A DNA stretch of 64,000 nucleotides from Cryptomeria japonica (taxonomy: Eukaryota > Streptophyta > Pinopsida > Cupressales > Cupressaceae), in NCBI RefSeq assembly GCF_030272615.1, contig NC_081406.1, positions 242,301,718 through 242,365,717 of the forward strand. The letters run 5' to 3'. Both the position numbers and the translations under genes were made by a program. How positions within the stretch are numbered: the stretch's first letter is position 1; each line of letters begins with the position of its first letter. The notes below the pieces were generated by a model that saw nothing but the letters and a program-made list of their open reading frames with translations, did no database searches and was not told the origin of the DNA. This document shows positions 12,239 through 20,363 of the stretch, one piece after another.

Positions 12239-12787
12239 CATTGAATAGGAGTTTGGGTAGCCTAATGAGATTCTTAGTAAGCGATAATCCCATGGGATGG
12301 GTTTTGATTTTACCACAAGTAGAGTTTGCATTCAATAATTTTGTCAATAAGAGCACTAGTAAATCACCATTCTAGATTGTATATAGAAGTAGTCTCATAA
12401 ATGCTTTAAAGTTAAGGAATATGGACAAAGGAGAAAAGAGTAGTGCTGAAGATGAAGAATTTGTAGAGCACCTGAAGAGTTTGCATGAATAAGTGAGAAA
12501 ACATATGAATAAGATGAATATACAAAACAAGGCTAAGGAAGATCAGAGGAAGGAGATATAAGGAATTGCAAATTGGAGATGAGTTTTGGCTCATTTGAGG
12601 AAAGAGAGGTTTCCGATGGGAACATATAATACATTGAAAATGAAGCAATTTGGGCCATGTTGAATCCCAAAGAAGCATGATTCAAGAAATACTTATCAGG
12701 TAGAGTTGCCAAGTGGACTTAACATTTCACCTATGTCTAATATTTCATATTTGATAAAGTATCATGGATGAATTATTGAAGATTAAA
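12239..12787 (+). pseudogene. Ty3/gypsy integrase C-terminal fragment
   Basis: The plus strand reads LNRSLGSLMRFLVSDNPMGW, FNNFVNKSTSKSPF, LAHLRKERFPMGTYNTLKMK, then ISPMSNISYLIKYHG and a stop at about 12785. It is the same family as the integrase end at 27300-27768, with which it shares long stretches of DNA. It contains several in-frame stops and begins abruptly at about 12239, against minus-strand gypsy DNA. Its end overlaps, tail to tail, the stop codon of the antisense PMD frame. It may be the pol end of the element whose 3' LTR is at 14190, or an unrelated truncated copy. Confidence 0.8.
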
Positions 12788-13372
12788 TAACAAAAGTATC
12801 TGATGCAGCTGAAAATAGAGCATAGCCAGTACACATGGTCCCCATGCATATACCGTCCCCTCTGTCACCATCCGCTCTAGCACTCTTCCCCATCCAATAG
12901 GGAATCCATGTCCTCGTCTGTCACCTGCTAGAAGACATGCTATCACAACTGCTATCACCACACATCGCTGATCATACTCTCCTGCCATAGTCTCCCAGCG
13001 AATCTCCCTCTCGATGATGTCCAGCTCATCTGCGTCACACTCAAATAGCCTGCATAATGCGTCTCTCCCTGTCACTGGGTCATACTCTACCATCTCCCCC
13101 TGTATCGGAATGCGGAGGATGCGCCATACATCCTCTAATGTCACCGTCGCCTCTCCAGTCGCCAGATGGAAAGAGGAGGTCTCTGAATGCCATCGCTCTA
13201 CCAATGCGGTAAGCAGTCCTGTGTTTACCCTAATCTTGGGCATGAATGTGATGTAATATATCCCGAGTCCTGCTAAGATATCTCTGTCCATGCTCCTGAG
13301 TCTATGTCGTAGCATGAAACAGTCTGGTCGGTTCTCTCGCGTGATCAACGGATACTGTCGACTCTGCATCAC
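12773..13372 (-). CDS. Plant mobile domain (PMD) protein carried antisense in a retrotransposon
   Basis: A 199-codon uninterrupted frame, clearly higher in GC than its surroundings. Residues 20-100 match the plant mobile domain pattern: LAGLGIYYITFMPKIRVNTG, LLTALVERWHSETSSFHL, GEATVTLEDVWRILRIPIQG. Residues 130-185 continue with IRWETMAGEYDQRCVVIAVV and YAWGPCVLAMLYFQLHQ. PMD proteins (MAIN/MAIL in plants) act in the nucleus in gene and transposon silencing; PMD frames are also known inside transposable elements. The usual domain is longer, and the last dozen residues (ILLLFNLQ) are antisense of the integrase tail, so the C-terminus is probably truncated at about 12800. The start is the first of two consecutive Met codons, and upstream codons stay open only briefly. 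It lies between an integrase end and a polypurine tract plus LTR, in opposite orientation to both. Whether it is expressed is unknown. Confidence 0.8.
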   Translation of the reverse strand: MMQSRQYPLITRENRPDCFMLRHRLRSMDRDILAGLGIYYITFMPKIRVNTGLLTALVERWHSETSSFHLATGEATVTLEDVWRILRIPIQGEMVEYDPVTGRDALCRLFECDADELDIIEREIRWETMAGEYDQRCVVIAVVIACLLAGDRRGHGFPIGWGRVLERMVTEGTVYAWGPCVLAMLYFQLHQILLLFNLQ

Positions 13373-14175
13373 AATTGGGGCATCTTTTTGTCAGTTTTAG
13401 GGTTTGCTCCTATGGGTTGCATTTCCTCATTTTCATGTCCAAATCAGGGTGTTTTTCATCTAATCTGACCTATCCTACCCTTATCCCCTTTTTCTGGATT
13501 ATTTGCATGTTATTTTGACCAAAATTAGGGTTTTTAGTGCACAATTGCACCTGTGTCAGAGAACCTGCGCCTGTGTCAGGTAACTTGCGCTTGTGTACCC
13601 TTACACAAGCACAGAACACCTGACACAAGCACAGGATTCGCCTTGCACAAGCGCAGGAGTCCATTTTTGCAATTTCTGTGGACCCCGCAATGTCCCGCAA
13701 GCATTTAAAATTCATGAAATTGAAAACATGGGTTTTTGAGATTCATACTGCGGCTCCTGCATCATCCGGTCGTCTGAATGTGCGTACACATTCTCCAAGG
13801 TGATCCGCCATTGGAATGTTTGCCATCTCTCTGCAAGTGTCCTTTTCCAGAGCAACAAATCCTCCTCTTTCGCTAGTGCAAATGAGCAATTTTCACTCTC
13901 TTGGTCTCATTTATAGCTCTTTGTCATTGCATAGATGGACGTGCATCTTCTCCATCTTATGTTGGTCGCGGTCTTGTGCCCCTTAAATTTCTTGTCCTTC
14001 ATGCATCCGATCTCCGATTGTCAGTCCGTTCGATCCTATTATTTTTATCGATCAATTGGCCTCTTTTCTGCATGTTTCCGGCCAATTCCTCGAGGGGGCA
14101 TGCATATGTCATTATTATTGTCTGGGGCATTTTCATTATTGTTCTTTGAAACAACGCTTAAAATCGCATTGTCTC
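13373..14175. other. Region between the PMD frame and the polypurine tract
   Basis: About 800 bases without a convincing gene. On the minus strand it is the 5' flank of the PMD frame and so the likely place of any promoter for it. It contains an inverted, 20-bp-period array (13546-13657). Short plus-strand open frames at 13901-14234 have no recognisable domain. The right end is the polypurine tract of the retroelement. Confidence 0.5.
13546..13657. repeat. Inverted array with 20-bp period upstream of the PMD frame
   Basis: Three units of TGCRCYTGTGT start at 13546, 13566 and 13586, exactly 20 bp apart. They are followed by three units of the complementary motif, ACACAAGCACAG at 13603, the same at 13623, and GCACAAGCGCAG at about 13645. 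The two halves face each other around 13598-13602, so the array could fold into a hairpin with GCGCTTGTGTA paired to TACACAAGCAC. It lies about 170-290 bp upstream of the PMD start codon. Confidence 0.75.
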
Positions 14176-14189
14176 AAAGAGGGGCAAAA
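14176..14189 (+). other. Polypurine tract of the 3' LTR
   Basis: AAAGAGGGGCAAAA sits directly before the LTR start TGTAGGCACC. The same tract with small changes (CAAAGAAGGGCAAA on the minus strand) precedes the related LTR at 43848, which supports this reading. Polypurine tracts prime plus-strand synthesis in reverse transcription. Confidence 0.7.
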
Positions 14190-14477
14190 TGTAGGCACCT
14201 AAAAATGGTCAACGCTTGCGAAGTCATACTTTAACATTTGCGCATTGCCTCATTTTAGGTTTTTGCGTCACATTAACATTTCTCCTATGTCACATGCTTG
14301 ATTTTTATCATTTGCGAGCATCGAGTCATTCTTCTACATTCTTCATTCATCTTGCCTTCGAATTTGGTCTTGTCGACAACACTATCCAGTCATGATTTTG
14401 ATCGAACTTATCTTGTCGCATCAATATGCGTGCTAATTTGTCATCATTTTGGACATCATCAGTCCTAATTTAGGGTT

Positions 14478-14790
14478 TTGTCCTCCTGTCAATCTTGTGA
14501 TCAATTTGTCATCGATCGTTGTCCTCTTATCAATCTTGTCGATTTATCATCAATCCTTCAATCTTGTCATTTTAACGATCGATTTGTCATCGATCGTTGT
14601 CATGTTCGATCTTGTCATTTTGTGATTGATTTGTCATCAGTCGTGGTCATTTTCAATCCTGTCATTTTGCAATCTATTTTGTCATCAATCCTTGTCTTTT
14701 TTGTCAATCTTGTCATTTAACGATCAATTTGTCATCGATCGTCATCCTTCTCAATCGTTTCAATTTGGATCAATTTGTCATTGTTCCTTG
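14478..14790 (+). repeat. Degenerate TTGTCATCGATCG iterations inside the LTR
   Basis: The motif TTGTCAT, often followed by CGATCG or CAATC, recurs at roughly 20-60 bp spacing through this stretch. The unit is degenerate and a strict period cannot be fixed by eye. It is probably an expanded part of the LTR U3 region. Confidence 0.5.
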
Positions 14791-15184
14791 TCAATTGGCG
14801 CATTTTCTGAATCAAATCATTTATCACATTGGTCATTTATCAATCCAAAATCAAATCAAATCGAGTCAATTATCTTTCAAGACCTAATTCGCCTTCTAGG
14901 GTTTCACAATTTAGTCATTTAACCTTGCTTATCATTTTCTTCCTTTAGGATTAATAAATTACTTATTTATCCTAAGTCTTCTCATTACAATTAAATATTC
15001 ATTTAATTGGCTAATTATTCCTCTTTGTGAATGAATTAATTAATAAATGAAAAATTATTGATTAATTGACTAATTTCTAATTTCCATCAATTTCTTAATT
15101 CCTAAATTCTTAATTCTCTAATTTCCTAATTTTCTAATTTCTAATTTCAATTTCCTCCTATTTCTCTCCTAAATTTATGGAAAT

Positions 15185-15345
15185 GACATAGAAATTTGTC
15201 ATAAATTGTCATAAATTCTTGACATAGAAATTTGTCATAGAATTTGTCATAAATTGTCATAAATTCTTGACATAGCAATTTGTCATAGAATTTGTCATAA
15301 ATTGTCATAAATCCTTGCATAGCAATTTGTCATAAACATGTCATA
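15185..15345 (+). repeat. Tandem array, unit about 36-48 bp
   Basis: Units beginning GACATAGAAATTTGTCATA (or variants) start at 15185, 15221, 15269 and about 15316. Each consists of GACATAG followed by two or three copies of AATTTGTCATA. It continues the TTGTCAT theme of the LTR in which it lies. Confidence 0.75.
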
Positions 15346-15883
15346 ATTTTGCTATTCTTGATTTGAATTTCCATTCGAATCACTATCATGCTAATTTGTT
15401 CATCTCTCCAATTCTTCTATAAATTAGATGATCTTCATCAATCAAAGCTAATAATTAATAATTGGTAATTAGGCTATCGAATCTATGCTTCTAGTACTCT
15501 TGATCAATAATCAATATCCATCTTGCTTTCAATTGTGTGTGTGCACTTGTAGGTGAGATCTACAATCCAACCATTTGAAGAGGAAAGAAGAACAATGGAG
15601 CCACATGAAGGAGCGTTCAAGTCATGTCTATGGTTTGCATAATCTTTTGTTTTTGAATGCTTTTATCTCATGTCTCTATTGAGTGTTGTTTAGGATAGAT
15701 TCATTGCAATGAATGCATTGGTGATTGAGCTATTACGTTTATCTTGTTTGTGATGATTTCCTACTTCCTATGCTACAGTTGTAATTCCATTTGATTGAGA
15801 TAATAGAAAGAAAGTATTTCCCATCTTGCATTTTTCTATTTTTTATTATGTTACGGTTTGTAAGAAGAGTACCCTTGATCAAG

Positions 15884-15895
15884 TGGTATTACAAT
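15884..15895 (+). other. Possible primer-binding site
   Basis: TGGTATTACAAT follows the proposed LTR end at 15881. The first six bases fit the TGGTATCAGAGC pattern complementary to plant initiator tRNA-Met, the rest only loosely. Its position between an LTR-like end and a gag start supports the reading. Confidence 0.4.
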
Positions 15896-15949
15896 AGAAG
15901 TTCTTGAGTATGTAAACAAATAATTGAACATGAGGTAGTTTTTATTATG

Positions 15950-17060
15950 ATTGTGGTTGTGGGTCTATGAGAAAAGTGAGAAAAATGCATCCACAAAGGA
16001 ACCACAGTGGAAGAAATTTGGTGTGATAGAAGAGGGTTTTAGAACCCTCTAGACACAATTTCACACATTGCAAAAGGAGTTGCCTAGAGGAGTTGATATT
16101 AGGACATGAGATGAAAGTGAGAATGAATCTAAAGAAGAAGATCAGTTTGAAGAAGAACAAGAAGTAGACAAAGTTCTTGATGAGCCTAGGTTTTTTAGGG
16201 CCCTTTTAGAGATTGGAAAAAGGCCAAAATTGAAGTTTCCACATTTTTGGGAAATCTTAATCTATAAGAGTTTATTGATTGGATCAATTATATGGAAGAA
16301 TATTTTGAGTAAGAAGAAGTGGGTGGTCCTAAAAGGGTCAAGTTTTCAAAGATGAAGCTAAAGGGTCATGCAAGTATTTGGTGGAAAGAAGTTCAATTAG
16401 AGAGAAATGGAAGACAAAAAGAAAAAAAAACCAGATGGGATTGAATGGTGGATAAATTGAAGAGATAATTCATCAATGTTGACTATGAGCTTTATTTATT
16501 GAGAAATAAGAAAGGGTTGAAGCAAGCGATAAATGTTTTCAAAGAATATATAGAAGTTATATTGAGTCTTGATTAGAACACATCATTCCGAGGCCAAAAA
16601 AAGGAAAGTTTTTCATTGCATAAATGGGTTGAAGCCGAGTATTCAAGAAGAGTCAAGTTTTGTAATAAATTCCACCATTGAAGATGCATATCAATTTACT
16701 TTGAAGGTAGAGGAGAAGCTAAACAAAATATTTGAGAGCAAGAAAAATGGAAGAGGTTGTGGTAGAAAGACTAGTGGATGATCTTATGGAGGCCAAAATA
16801 AAGACCAGAAGAAGAATGAAGAATATAGTAGAAGTCAAAATCGGAAGGAAAATCATTCTTGTCATCCTTGTGATGAAAATAATGGAGATCAAAGAGGAAG
16901 AGGAAGAGGAAGATGATTGGGAAGAGGAGGAATTCAAATAACATGTTTCCAGTAGGAAGAAGGACATAGTGCCTATGAGTGTCCCCAATAATAAGGGAGG
17001 AAAAATAGAAGACTTGAGGTTAATGCACAAAATGCCCATTTATATTAAGATGTTGAGTCT
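15950..17060 (+). pseudogene. Ty3/gypsy gag remnant
   Basis: The translation, with shifts and stops, gives LKFPTFLGNLN, EFIDWINYMEEYFE (one codon altered), VGGPKRVKFSKMKLKGHA, SIWWKEVQLERN and FHCINGLKPSIQEESSFVIN. These match the retrotransposon gag (capsid) fold of plant gypsy elements. A Lys/Arg/Glu-rich stretch and a zinc knuckle (CFQ then EEGHSAYECPQ, near 16940-16990) follow. The zinc knuckle has a stop where the family usually has Cys. Gag forms the particle and binds the RNA. The start is unclear because the first 80 codons are damaged. Confidence 0.8.
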
Positions 17061-17495
17061 CCACATTCTAAAGATGCAGAGAGAGGAGAGGTTCTTGTTA
17101 CTAAAAGAGACTTCTTAAATGATGAGAAAGAGCCAATCCAAAGGAAGAAATTGTTTAGTGAAAGATTTAAGTGTAATGGTAAAGTTTGTAATGTTATAAT
17201 AGATGGTGGTAATATTGATAACCTTGTTTCAAAGGAAATTGTTAGTAAGTTGAAGATAGAAAGAAGGCACCTAAATGCCTATTGGATTGCTTGGTTGCAG
17301 AAGGACCACATGGTTTTGGTAAATGAGAAATATTTGGTAAAGTTCAAGATTGGAAACTATAATGATGAGGTATTATGCCATATTATGCTTATCAATATTT
17401 GTCATATGTTGTTAGGGAGACCATGGAAATTTGATCATCATGAAGTTGATGATGGGTATGCAAATATCTATTCTTTTACAAAGGATAGAGTTTGA
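17061..17495 (+). pseudogene. Ty3/gypsy aspartic protease remnant
   Basis: Open from about 17100 to 17495. It contains VCNVIIDGGNIDNLVSKEIV, in which the D-[ST]-G catalytic triad reads D-G-G, and HMLLGRPWKFDHHEVDDG, the conserved ILGRPW box of the retropepsin C-terminal half. The loss of Ser/Thr in the triad suggests an inactive enzyme. It follows gag in the same direction, as expected for gag-pol. Confidence 0.8.
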
Positions 17496-18739
17496 TACAA
17501 GTTGAATCCATTGAAGGAGATAAAGGAAATTTATGTAGTAATGAAAGAATATGTTTAGTTGATGGGTAAAAATTTCTAGATGGCGTGAAGCATGAGAATC
17601 TATGTTTTTCTTTAATTCCTAAAGCTAGCAAAGAAGAAGTAGAAGGTACACATGTGAAAGTTGCAAGTCTGTTGGATGAGTTTTAGGATATTATATTTGA
17701 TAATGTACATGATGGCTTACCACTAGTAAGAAGCTTAGTCATCAAATGGACCCGATCCCTAGAGCTAGTTTTCCAAATAAGGTAGCCCATAGAATGACTC
17801 CAAGAAAGAGCTAAGAGTTGAATAGAAAAGTGTAGGAGTTGTTGTAGAAAGGGTTGATTCAAGAGAGTTTGAGTCCATGTGTTGTACCTGCAATACTAGT
17901 ACCTAAGTAAAATGAAGAATTGAGGATGTGTATAAACTCCCAAGCTATCAATAAGATTACTATCATTATAGATTTCCCTTTCCAAGTATGGATGATATCA
18001 AGATAGATCTGAAGAGTGGATATCACCAAATCTAAATTAGAGAAGGAGATGAATGGAAAACAACCTTCAAAATAAAGGGGGGGCTTGTATGAGTTGTTTG
18101 TCATGCCTTTTGGGCTAACCAATGCACCGAGCACATTCATGTGGCTCATGGATGAGATATAAAAGAGAGTTTGGGTAAGTTTTTTTCTGATTGATACAAT
18201 GGTGAAAACTAGGGCACTGATCCTTTACATAGTTTGGGTAAGTTTGTTATTGTTCACTTGGATGATATTTTGATTTTCAGTAAAACATTGGAGGAGCATA
18301 TAATGCATATTTTTAGGATCTTTGAGAAGTTAAGAGAAGAAAGGTTATTGATTAACCTAAAGAAGTGCAATTTTGTGAAGGAGTTAATGTACCTAGGATT
18401 TATTGTCTTAGAAGATGGTCTTAAAGTTTGGGTAAGTTTTTAATTTTTTATTTGGATGATATTATATTTTCAATAAAAAATTGAAGGATCATATAATGCA
18501 TATTTGTAGGGTCTTTGAGAAGTTAAGAGAAGAAAAGTTATTGATTAACCTAAAGAAGTGCAATTTTGTGAAGGAGTTAATGTACCTAAGATTTCTTGTC
18601 TTAGAAGATGGTCTTAAAATGGAACCAAAGAAAGTAAATACTATCATTGAATGGCCTACCACAAGGAGTGCTATTGAGGTGAGATCTTTTCATGGTTTGG
18701 CAAATTTTTACAAAAAAAATATTAGAAATTTCAGTGGTA
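17496..18739 (+). pseudogene. Ty3/gypsy reverse transcriptase remnant
   Basis: After a linker (17496-17700) RT motifs appear in order: SLSPCVVPAILVPK, ELRMCINSQAINKIT, PFPSMDDIKIDLKSGYHQI, YELFVMPFGLTNAPSTFMW, then VIVHLDDILIFSKTLEEHIM (catalytic YxDD as HLDD) and LINLKKCNFVKELMYLGFIV. The DNA around the LDD motif has been tandemly duplicated (18232-18618), so the motif block occurs twice. The frame ends FHGLANFYKKNIRNFSG at 18739, where an LTR-type element is inserted; it resumes at 20157. Numerous shifts and stops. Confidence 0.85.
18232..18618 (+). repeat. Tandem duplication of about 194 bp within the RT gene
   Basis: Copy 1 (18232-18425) and copy 2 (18426-18618) both start GTTTGGGTAAGTTT and end GGTCTTAAA, and agree over almost their full length. 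A third GTTTGGGTAAGT without the rest of the unit occurs at 18169-18180. Copy 2 has lost the conserved LDD context by small changes. The shared start motif marks the likely recombination point. Confidence 0.85.
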
Positions 18740-18830
18740 TGTTCGCAAATGCACACTCTAATGAGAAATTGTAAGTGATTGAACCTATATTGTCATTGCT
18801 GACAACTTAATAGGAACATCAGATTCATTT

Positions 18831-19181
18831 TTGGAAGTTGAAAAGAATATTGCAGTTCTTGAGGAGAAAATTGAAAAGTTAGAAAAAGATAAAGAAAAGA
18901 TAAAGTTTAAGGAAAAGGATTTAAAATGTAAACTAGGCCCTAAACTCGATTACCTCATTTCTTTGAGAAAAGAAATTTCTGAGGCTTTGGTTCCCGGACT
19001 TAAGACACTAGAAGAGAAAATACACATACTCACTGGTACAATTCAGAGAACAGAAACGACATTAAAGGAAAATGAAAGGTTCAGCGATAGTCAAAATTTT
19101 GCATTGGCAGACATCTATCAGATTGTAACCCACCGGTTACAAGGATCTAGGCAGGAACCACACTCCACTGACAGTGAATGA
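18831..19181 (+). CDS. 116-residue coiled-coil frame within the deleted LTR element
   Basis: Uninterrupted from an ATG at 18831 to a stop at 19179-19181. Residues 1-40 are heptad-like and Lys/Glu-rich (NIAVLEEKIEKLEKDKEKIK), and a second weaker heptad region covers residues 60-95 (LKTLEEKIHILTGTIQRTET). The C-terminus is hydrophilic. No catalytic motif is visible. It sits just upstream of the polypurine tract, the place where some copia elements (SIRE-like) carry an extra frame; it may be the C-terminal end of a longer protein cut by the internal deletion, since the open frame extends only slightly upstream of the ATG. Why this frame remains open in an otherwise decayed context is unclear. 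Confidence 0.5.
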   Translation: MEVEKNIAVLEEKIEKLEKDKEKIKFKEKDLKCKLGPKLDYLISLRKEISEALVPGLKTLEEKIHILTGTIQRTETTLKENERFSDSQNFALADIYQIVTHRLQGSRQEPHSTDSE

Positions 19182-19370
19182 CAGACTTTGTCATTGATAC
19201 CAAAGGGGGAGTAGTGGAAATGAGAAAAATTGATCAGAAGAAATACATCATCAGCTCAGGGGGAGCACACATTTTGGTAACACAGTTTTGACAAAGTTTT
19301 GGCGGATTCTTTTTTGGACACTTTTTGGATTTTTCTCATGAGTGTTGCCATCAATGCCAAAGGGGGAGAT

Positions 19371-20156
19371 TGTTGGAAAATGCACACTCCAATGAGAAAT
19401 TATAGGTGATTGAAGGTATTGTCATTGACGGCAATCTTACAATCATATGATACCGGCAGGCACCAGCACCAGCATATAGTTCACTGACACCAAAAAAAGA
19501 GATTATCGACACCCTGGCCGACAAGAATTTTGTTTAATTATATTTTGTATTTAATTGTAAAATCCTTTTGTAAGTCAACATGGCAGATTGTAATATGACT
19601 CATATAAGTATGAGATCTTGTAGATCATTTAGGAGAGATATGGATGTAAGTATGTATGGAAGGATTATTGTAGACCTAATGTGTGAATTGTAAGGCAGAT
19701 TTTGGATAAGGGTTTATGATTATTGCAGAGCTTAAATCAGTACTGAACCTGACATAGCAGATGTTGATCTGAAGTAGTACATGACATTGGATTTGTATAA
19801 TCCTTTTTGTAAGTCAGTGAGACTTCTTTTGTAACTGAGCAGTGAGCTCTAGGCACTTGGCCTTCCTACATGTGCAGGCCCCTATTGTAACAGTAATATT
19901 CTCTTATTGGCCAGTAAGTGAATATTGTTGGTCACAAATCCCACCGAGGTTTTTCCCACACCGAGTTTCCTCGTTAAAACATTGTGTTATGGTGTGTCTT
20001 TCATGTTGTGGTTGTTATTCTTATTTACTGCATTACTTTTGCTTTACCGGTACACAGTTTTGAAATGCTTTACATGTTATAAGTTAAGAAAATTCTTATA
20101 CCGGTCAGATACTGATTCACCCCCCCCTCCTCTCAGTATCTTTGGGAATCCTAACA
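19371..20156 (+). repeat. 3' LTR of the deleted element (786 bp)
   Basis: Starts TGTTGG directly after the purine-rich tract AGGGGGAGAT and ends CCTAACA. It contains, in order, the blocks common to these LTRs: 'gagcagtgagctctaggcac' near 19837-19856, 'catgtgcaggcccc', the 'ccaccgaggtttttcccac' stretch, and the TGATTCACCCCCC box at 20112-20127. Confidence 0.8.
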
Positions 20157-20363
20157 TGGTATTCATGGACCCCTAAATGAAACAATGACGGGAGATAGAA
20201 AAGAGTTTAAGTGGAATACACAAATAGAAAAGAGTTTTAATTTATTGAAAATCAAAGTCATAGAGCAACTTGTTTTGGCACTTCCAAATTTTAATAAGGT
20301 ATTTCAAGTATACTGTGATCCTAGTGGCAACACCATTGGAGCTATTTTGTATCAGGAAGGTTT
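20157..20363 (+). pseudogene. Gypsy RNase H, first part (continuation of the split pol)
   Basis: Resumes the interrupted pol: MTGDRKEFKWNTQIEKSFNL, VLALPNFNKVFQVYCDPSGN, TIGAILYQEG. This is the RT-connection and RNase H start, with the catalytic Asp of the YCDPS motif present. The frame is cut at 20363 by a minus-strand solo LTR and resumes at 21802. Confidence 0.85.

Larger units (their letters stand above)
14190..15881 (+). repeat. LTR of the PMD-carrying gypsy element (family TGTAGRCACC)
   Basis: Begins TGTAGGCACCTAAAAATG directly after a polypurine tract. The start matches the minus-strand LTR start at 43848 (TGTAGACACCTAAAAATG), and an internal 'gaagagaagaacaatgga'-like stretch near 15580-15600 recurs in that copy. 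The proposed end is GATCA at 15881, immediately before a primer-binding-like site and the gag of the next element; this end is less certain than the start. The interior is full of TTGTCAT iterations. If both boundaries hold, one LTR serves as 3' LTR of the PMD-carrying element on its left and 5' LTR of the gag-pol on its right. Confidence 0.55.
18740..20156 (+). mobile_element. Internally deleted LTR element inserted in gypsy RT (TSD TGGTA)
   Basis: A 1,417-bp insertion flanked by TGGTA at 18735-18739 and 20157-20161. Removing it rejoins RT/RNase H coding. It begins TGTTCGCAAATGCACAC, the 5' LTR start, which matches the 3' LTR start TGTTGGAAAATGCACAC at 19371. Only about 70 bp of the 5' LTR remain (18740-18809). 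The rest consists of an internal coiled-coil frame, a polypurine stretch CCAAAGGGGGAGA at 19357-19369, and a full 3' LTR (19371-20156) ending CCTAACA. Its LTR type (TGTTGG start, TGATTCACCCCCC box) resembles the copia LTRs of this window, but no pol is left. Confidence 0.85.

Noticed and set aside
12412-12678. Minus-strand open frame of 88 codons
   Set aside because: Antisense of the gypsy integrase C-terminus; the analogous antisense frame appears at 27477-27659.
12773-13372. PMD frame as an ordinary host gene (MAIN/MAIL type)
   Set aside because: It is short, without introns or C-terminal half, sits between integrase and LTR, and a second copy has the same flank order at 62967-63241. A host origin of the domain remains likely in the distant past.
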